From: Paenibacillus sediminis
Lineage (GTDB): Bacteria; Bacillota; Bacilli; Paenibacillales; Paenibacillaceae
NCBI RefSeq assembly: GCF_017873765.1
Contig: NZ_JAGGKP010000001.1
Span: 992,001 to 1,056,000 of the forward strand
Reading direction: 5' to 3'
Length of the DNA: 64,000 nt
The translations under genes were made by a program, and so were the position numbers. Shown here in pieces: positions 59,596-64,000 of the stretch (the first letter of the stretch is position 1; the number at the start of each line of letters is the position of its first letter). The notes under the pieces were generated by a model, which saw nothing but the letters and a program-made list of their open reading frames with translations, did not search any database and was not told the DNA's origin.

Positions 59596-61116
59596 TTAAG
59601 ATCTCCCAGATGCAGCAGAAGCGTTCTTCCGCATTTTCACGCGATCGCCAGGCATTGCAAATACGAAGAGCAAAGCTAAACCAGCTGGCACGAGTGCCCA
59701 CAAAAATGTATGTGCGATCGATGAGGACAATGCAGTTGTTATTTTATGAAGCACCTCTGCAGGTATTTTGGCACGGTCTGCTTGTGAGATGAACGAGTTT
59801 CGATCAGAAGCTCCTTGCACCGCTGCTGCCGAACCGCCGAATAATTCAGTTGCTTTATTCGTAAAACTATTGCGCTGAATAATACCGAAAATCGTAATAC
59901 CAAGAGTCATTCCGAAAGAACGAAGGAAAGAGTTGGTTGAAGTAGCTGCTCCCCTTTGGCGCATATCGAAATTGTTAATGGATGCCATGCTGAGTACGGA
60001 GAATGAGAATCCAACTCCGAATCCAGTCAAAATCATATATATTGTAACGAGTACTCGAGCTGTATCTGGTGATAATGTTCCAAGGGTAAACAATCCAATA
60101 ACGAAACAAATCGCTGAGAACGTCATAATGTTGCGGAACGACGTTTTTGTTGTTAAAAACCCGCCTAGCTGGCTGCCTACTACACTGCCAAGCATCATCG
60201 GCATGAGGATAAGACCTGAGTTCGATGCCGAATCCCCGAAAACCCCTTGTACGAAGATCGGAATGTACACCGTCGCGACAATAAAACCAGCGCCGTAGAG
60301 CAGAGCAACTGCGTTGCTTGAAGCAAATAACCGATCTTTGAACATCTTAAAGGACAAAATCGGTTCAGCTGCCTTCGTCTCAGCAAACAAGAACACAATG
60401 AATAGCAAGGCAAAAGCCGCAAATAATCCAAGAATTACAGCCGAATCCCAAGCGTATTTCTCGCCGCCAAGCTCTAGAGCGAACATTAGACTGACAACAG
60501 CTCCAACAAGTGTAATCGCGCCAGTCCAGTCAATTTTTTGCTTACTGTGCTCCATCGATTCTTTATAGTAGAAAGTAATGAAAATAAACGACAGGATACC
60601 AATAGGTACGTTGACATAGAACACCCATTCCCAGCCGATATAATCTGTAATGTATGCTCCAAGCAGTGGTCCTAATATACTAGATGTACCGAATACGGCA
60701 CCGAATAATCCCGTCATTTTACCGCGTTGCTCAGCTGGAAAAACATCATAGACGATTGTAAAAGCAATTGGCATCAGCGCACCGCCGCCGATTCCTTGTA
60801 TCGCACGGAAAATACTTAACTCTACGATGCTGTTAGCCATGCCGCACAGCGCAGAACCTGCAAGAAACACAATTAATCCAAAAATAAAGAAACGTTTACG
60901 GCCGTACATATCGGATAGTTTACCGAAAATAGGCGTACCTGCCATCACTGCAACCATATAAGCGGAAGTTACCCAGACGAACTGTTTGCTTCCTCCTAGC
61001 TTCTCAACAATGGTGTACATCGCTGTAGCAACTATGGTATTATCCATCGCCGCCATTAAAATACCTAACAACAGCCCTGCTACGACCAGCTTAATGTTTG
61101 TTTGTTTATCATGCAT
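59596..61116 (-). CDS. DHA2-family MFS multidrug efflux transporter
   Basis: A 506-residue protein with 14 membrane helices of the EmrB/QacA (DHA2) type: helix 1 LLLGILMAAMDNTIVATAMYTI, loop motif GKLSDMYGRKRFF, motif C GAVFGTSSILGPLLGAYI and IQGIGGGALMPIAFTIVYD. It expels drugs in exchange for protons. GGAGAGGG precedes the ATG. The palindromes around its promoter and the padR gene 3 bp downstream point to inducible control. Confidence 0.92.
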   Translation of the reverse strand: MHDKQTNIKLVVAGLLLGILMAAMDNTIVATAMYTIVEKLGGSKQFVWVTSAYMVAVMAGTPIFGKLSDMYGRKRFFIFGLIVFLAGSALCGMANSIVELSIFRAIQGIGGGALMPIAFTIVYDVFPAEQRGKMTGLFGAVFGTSSILGPLLGAYITDYIGWEWVFYVNVPIGILSFIFITFYYKESMEHSKQKIDWTGAITLVGAVVSLMFALELGGEKYAWDSAVILGLFAAFALLFIVFLFAETKAAEPILSFKMFKDRLFASSNAVALLYGAGFIVATVYIPIFVQGVFGDSASNSGLILMPMMLGSVVGSQLGGFLTTKTSFRNIMTFSAICFVIGLFTLGTLSPDTARVLVTIYMILTGFGVGFSFSVLSMASINNFDMRQRGAATSTNSFLRSFGMTLGITIFGIIQRNSFTNKATELFGGSAAAVQGASDRNSFISQADRAKIPAEVLHKITTALSSSIAHTFLWALVPAGLALLFVFAMPGDRVKMRKNASAASGRS

Positions 61117-61150
61117 AGGTTATTAGCCCTCTCCTTCTTATGTAGATGTT

Positions 61151-61204
61151 ACTCAAATTTGAATAATATCTATGACTACTCATTATTCTATTCAAATTTG
61201 AATA
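61151..61204 (-). promoter_or_regulatory. Promoter and paired palindromic operators of the MFS/PadR operon
   Basis: Two copies of the palindrome TCAAATTTGA occur: one within 61151-61166 and one as the perfect 16-mer TATTCAAATTTGAATA at 61189-61204, their centres 39 bp apart. A sigma-A promoter TTGAAT (61190-61195, inside the outer copy), 17-bp spacer and TAGATA (61167-61172) sits between them on the minus strand. The inner copy covers the expected start site. This is the expected layout of a repressor such as PadR. Confidence 0.75.
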
Positions 61205-61242
61205 GGTTAGCAAGAAAAATTTTCAAATTATTGCTTGTGCCC

Positions 61243-61280
61243 AAAAAAAAAGAAGCCCCAATTAAAAATTGGACTTCTTT
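61243..61280 (-). terminator. Terminator of the EamA transporter gene
   Basis: On the minus strand AAAGAAG...CCAATTTTTAATTGG...CTTCTTT with a T-run lies 14 bp past the stop at 61294. Confidence 0.82.
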
Positions 61281-61293
61281 GTATCTTTATCAT

Positions 61294-62175
61294 TTAAGCA
61301 CGTTTTCTTGGCGTTCTATTAACGAAATAGATGCTGACTAGAATTAATATGAGCCCGACTAACAAAGTCATCGTAAACGGTTCGTTCATGAAGATCGTCC
61401 CGATTAAAATCGCTACAAGCGGAATTAAAAATGTGTAAGAAGCAATCTTGCTGGCTTCCCCTGAATCAATCAATTTATAGAACACAATCCAGCCGATTGC
61501 AATTACAAATATCGAAATAAACAGCAAACAAATAATATATGATGCGTTCCAGCTAATTTCAGACCAGCTCTCCACACCGGAACCGATGATTGTCATGAAC
61601 AGTCCGCCAACGATTAGCTGAATAGTGACCAGCCAAATCGAGTCTACCATTCCACTCGTTTTCTTAACATAAACTGTTCCTAAAGCCCAGCTGAGTGCGG
61701 AACCGAGAGCAAGCAATATGCCTGGAATAGAAATATGACCTGACACACCGCTGCTGCTTATAATTCCAACTCCAGCAAAACCGAGAATAAGTCCCACGAT
61801 TTTCAATCCGTACATCTTTTCTTCTAACCACATCCACGAAAAGAGACCAACGAGTACCGGTTGCAGGAACACAATAGCTGAGAACAGACCTGCAGGCAAG
61901 TATCTAAGACCGATCGTTTGAAGACCGTAATACAAAACGACGTTAAATAAAGATGACAGTAAATAAATGTACCATGTTTCTCTTAGATTCAGTTTTTGAA
62001 ATCTAGGTACAGCCACAATTAGCAAAAGCAAACCGCCCAAAAAAGTTCTCATTCCTGAAAATAATACTGGCGGCGTGTACTGCAGCGCAATTTTAGATAA
62101 GGGCCAGTTTACTCCCCAGACTATAACTAAAAACGCAATCATAAGTATCGTTTGCGTCCGAGAAAGTTTTCCCAT
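61294..62175 (-). CDS. EamA/DMT superfamily transporter
   Basis: A 293-residue protein with ten membrane helices in two EamA repeats: IAFLVIVWGVNWPLSKIALQYTPPVLFSGMRTFLGGLLLL at the start and PGILLALGSALSWALGTVYVKKTSG opening the second half, ending IFMNEPFTMTLLVGLILILVSIYFVNR. Drug/metabolite transporters of this type export amino acids or other metabolites. It is monocistronic. A cre-like half site upstream is not convincing. Substrate unknown. Confidence 0.88.
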   Translation of the reverse strand: MGKLSRTQTILMIAFLVIVWGVNWPLSKIALQYTPPVLFSGMRTFLGGLLLLIVAVPRFQKLNLRETWYIYLLSSLFNVVLYYGLQTIGLRYLPAGLFSAIVFLQPVLVGLFSWMWLEEKMYGLKIVGLILGFAGVGIISSSGVSGHISIPGILLALGSALSWALGTVYVKKTSGMVDSIWLVTIQLIVGGLFMTIIGSGVESWSEISWNASYIICLLFISIFVIAIGWIVFYKLIDSGEASKIASYTFLIPLVAILIGTIFMNEPFTMTLLVGLILILVSIYFVNRTPRKRA

Positions 62176-62365
62176 GATGCTTCTCTCCTTGTTGATTCAA
62201 ATTCACCTAATGATAATACACCTATTTGTTGAAAAAGGAAATGACAAACTTTCACAAGCGCTTTCACTAATGGGCAGAAATATCCATATCATGAAAGATT
62301 TCAACCCCAACAACCTTAGCTCACAATTTGAACTAAGGTTCTTGGGCGATAGAGTGCGTATAAGC

Positions 62366-63265
62366 TTACTTCATTCCAATAGTGTTTAATGAAGCAAACG
62401 CCGATGGACCAAATCCTTCACTAGCTTCTCCTACTGGCATGTTTACAGTAATTCGAAACGCTCGACCGTTGAACTCTTTAATGATCACTTCTTTGGTCAA
62501 CTTCGTTGAACTCGCCAGCAGGAACAATTTAGCATCACGCATGGATTGCATTATTTCCACACCTTTAAGTTCATGTACTTCTCCGACTTTCTTTAAAGTA
62601 CTTTCAGCATCCTTTTTAAGTGTATCAAGATCGTAATCTTTTGGAAGAAGTTCTAGTTCCGCATAATAATTGTTGTCGTAATTCATCATCAGCTTATCTT
62701 CTTTAAATGTGAAGCCGGGTAACACGTAAAGGTAATAGTCGTTACTTTCAGCAAGTTTAGCTTCTCTTGTCTCTTCATTTCCTTCGATTGTCAGCTTAAT
62801 ATCCATTGTTTTAGGCAGACTCATTGATTGTTGATCAGCGGCTTGTTTTTCAATTTTTGTAATAAACAGCTGCTTAACCGTATTTACGCCTGAGGTCGTT
62901 GTTTTCTCGTAGTATTCGAATTGAACGTTGTCCTTCTCTTTAATGTTACTTAAATCTACGGTCTCCCCTTCCAGTTGAAATGCCGTCGATCCTTCTGATG
63001 TTTGGATCTCAATGGAATGACTGTCGATTTGTCCTACATATATGCCGCTACCTTGTTTTATTTCACTTTTCGTTTCTTCAGGTTGTTGTTGCTGATTGTC
63101 CTGCTCATTGTTTTGCCCATTATCTTTGGCAGTGTTATTGTCCTCAATGACATTATTGCTTGGAGTCGTTTTTACCTCGGGCTTCTCGTCTTTGGAACAC
63201 GCAGTTATGGAAATCGCCAATATGATTACTGCCGCTATGCTCAGTGTTTTCTTATTTATTTTCAT
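62366..63265 (-). CDS. Lipoprotein of unknown function
   Basis: A 299-residue lipoprotein: lipobox ISITACSK (Cys23), a disordered Asn/Gln/Asp/Glu/Pro-rich stretch (about residues 25-70), a short beta-rich segment (GIYVGQIDSHSIEIQTSEGSTAFQL) and a C-terminal domain of about 130 residues of beta strands and helices. I recognise no enzyme motif. It probably sits on the outer face of the membrane. AGGAGGTG precedes the ATG. The 190 bp between its stop and the EamA gene hold no supported gene. Confidence 0.72.
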   Translation of the reverse strand: MKINKKTLSIAAVIILAISITACSKDEKPEVKTTPSNNVIEDNNTAKDNGQNNEQDNQQQQPEETKSEIKQGSGIYVGQIDSHSIEIQTSEGSTAFQLEGETVDLSNIKEKDNVQFEYYEKTTTSGVNTVKQLFITKIEKQAADQQSMSLPKTMDIKLTIEGNEETREAKLAESNDYYLYVLPGFTFKEDKLMMNYDNNYYAELELLPKDYDLDTLKKDAESTLKKVGEVHELKGVEIMQSMRDAKLFLLASSTKLTKEVIIKEFNGRAFRITVNMPVGEASEGFGPSAFASLNTIGMK

Positions 63266-63320
63266 GGTGTAAGCACCTCCTATCTTCCTAAACGAGGAAG
63301 TATAAGAAAAAGTTACAAAT

Positions 63321-63359
63321 AAAAATAGCCCAGTTCTCCATGTATGGGAAACTGGGTTA
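63321..63359 (-). terminator. Terminator of the DinB-like gene
   Basis: On the minus strand TAACCCAGTT, loop region and AACTGGGCTA are followed by TTTTTATTTG, a few bases past the stop at 63365. Confidence 0.82.
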
Positions 63360-63364
63360 TGTAT

Positions 63365-63817
63365 TTATTTTTGATTTGGTCGTATCTGACCGGCATGAAT
63401 TTCAGCATTCATATAGTTCTCATACTCAACAGGTGAATCCGCTAGTCTGCGGAGCAAAGTAAGCTGACCCACATGTGTCATCGCATCCGCTAATGGCCCA
63501 TGCAGCAGTTGCTGGACTGTTCTTTTCATCGGAAGAGTTCCTTCCTCTAGCACCTGATCCAGCTGTTCCAATGTGTCATAGAAACGTTCGACTTCTGAAT
63601 TCCAACTGTGAAGATTTCTAAACTCGTCTAAAGAATATTCTTTGTAACAACTAATGACGTAGGCCATTAGAAACGTCATATGGTTAAGTATTTCTACGGG
63701 CTGACGTACCTCTTTGCCAATATTCATGCTAGGATAGTGGTCCGGGGCGCCTTTAATGGCCTTCGTCGTTCGATAGGACAGTGCAGCCAGAAAGTGTCTG
63801 AACATTTGATTATCCAT
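63365..63817 (-). CDS. DinB superfamily-like protein
   Basis: A 150-residue helical protein with the DinB/YfiT-type four-helix pattern: EILNHMTFLMAYVISCYKEY in helix 2, PMKRTVQQLLHGPLADAMTHVGQLTLLRRLADSPV at the end, with His residues (HM, HVGQL) at positions of the metal ligands. DinB superfamily proteins bind metal and act in thiol transfer or stress responses. The first His lies in NHMT rather than the usual HIxxH, so the assignment is a good guess, not certain. Confidence 0.65.
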   Translation of the reverse strand: MDNQMFRHFLAALSYRTTKAIKGAPDHYPSMNIGKEVRQPVEILNHMTFLMAYVISCYKEYSLDEFRNLHSWNSEVERFYDTLEQLDQVLEEGTLPMKRTVQQLLHGPLADAMTHVGQLTLLRRLADSPVEYENYMNAEIHAGQIRPNQK

Positions 63818-63875
63818 CTGCTTAAGCCTCCAAAATTAGATTATTTGATTATATCTATAATAATGTATTCAACTC

Positions 63876-64000
63876 TTATGTTCGTTCAAATTTAATCTTC
63901 TTGATAAATAATTGGATAAAAGCTAATGCAATGATCGAACAAATAAAGCAAACAGCCCAAGCATACAAAACGAACTCCGACGCACCCATTTTACGTTTAG
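63876..64000 (-). CDS. Small membrane protein, cut by window end
   Basis: Reading into the window from the right edge gives KRKMGASEFVLYAWAVCFICS followed by IALAFIQLFIKKIKFERT and a stop at 63876. It holds one hydrophobic helix flanked by Lys/Arg. It is either the C-terminal end of a larger protein or a complete 37-residue protein starting at ATG 63989. Nothing else can be said. Confidence 0.5.
   Translation of the reverse strand, partial: KRKMGASEFVLYAWAVCFICSIIALAFIQLFIKKIKFERT

Noticed and set aside
62251..62264. cre-like site before the EamA gene
   Set aside because: Only the right half (AAGCGCTTTCA) matches. The left half does not fit, and nothing nearby is an obvious carbon catabolite target.

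Overview
The window looks like a chromosomal segment of a low-GC, endospore-forming Firmicute, most likely Paenibacillaceae (Paenibacillus, Cohnella or a relative). The clues are strong GGAGG ribosome binding sites with frequent GTG and TTG starts, a YesM/YesN-controlled sugar ABC cassette, lipoteichoic acid synthase paralogues, stalk domains of the copper-amine-oxidase N-terminal type on exported enzymes, BdbC/BdbD, a c-di-AMP riboswitch before an NlpC/P60 gene, and CXXC micro-proteins. The genus is inferred. I saw no rRNA, tRNA, insertion sequence, phage block or CRISPR array.

Layout. 0-6 kb: start of an ECF sigma gene (cut by the window edge), a divergent ClpP paralogue with a small partner, an amino-acid permease and a SWIM/SNF2 helicase. 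6-8.9 kb: a fatty-acid-hydroxylase-like membrane protein in an operon with an E. coli-type FadR (preceded by two near-perfect FadR boxes), a divergent AEC transporter and a SulP transporter remnant. 8.9-18 kb: an envelope, redox and sulfur region with BdbC/BdbD, LysR/YeiH, an OmpR-type two-component system, TauE/SafE, a zinc-ribbon micro-protein and a GH18-type exported protein. 18-25 kb: tandem LtaS paralogues, the YcgQ/YcgR pair and several small proteins. 25-35 kb: a polysaccharide deacetylase, then a sugar utilisation cluster (dehydrogenase, TIM-barrel isomerase, binding protein, two permeases, YesM/YesN). 35-40 kb: a c-di-AMP riboswitch with its NlpC/P60 hydrolase, a beta-trefoil remnant, a MalY-type lyase, signal peptidase I and an L,D-transpeptidase. 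40-44 kb: methylcitrate cycle genes prpB-prpC-prpD with a VOC gene. 44-56 kb: a long acyl-CoA operon. 56-64 kb: small membrane proteins around a methyltransferase, a nitroreductase, an MFS/PadR efflux pair, an EamA transporter, a lipoprotein and a DinB-like protein.

The most interesting unit is at 43.9-56.4 kb. On one strand it holds an acyl-CoA ligase, a 1081-residue ATPase/TPR/winged-helix/BTAD regulator, a complete Liv-type ABC importer, a 58-residue unknown protein, a KAS III-like enzyme with a changed active site, an alpha/beta hydrolase and a ketoacyl reductase. The likely logic is import of a carboxylic acid, CoA activation and conversion by condensing or cleaving enzymes. The neighbouring methylcitrate operon could consume propionyl-CoA from it. 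Two matching 11-bp-period direct repeats, one before the ligase and one before the binding-protein gene, are candidate sites for the BTAD regulator.

Other regulatory finds are the twin FadR operators, paired palindromes over the promoter of the MFS/PadR operon and a palindrome between lysR and yeiH. Three to four decayed gene fragments and several proteins under 60 residues were found by reading the gaps.
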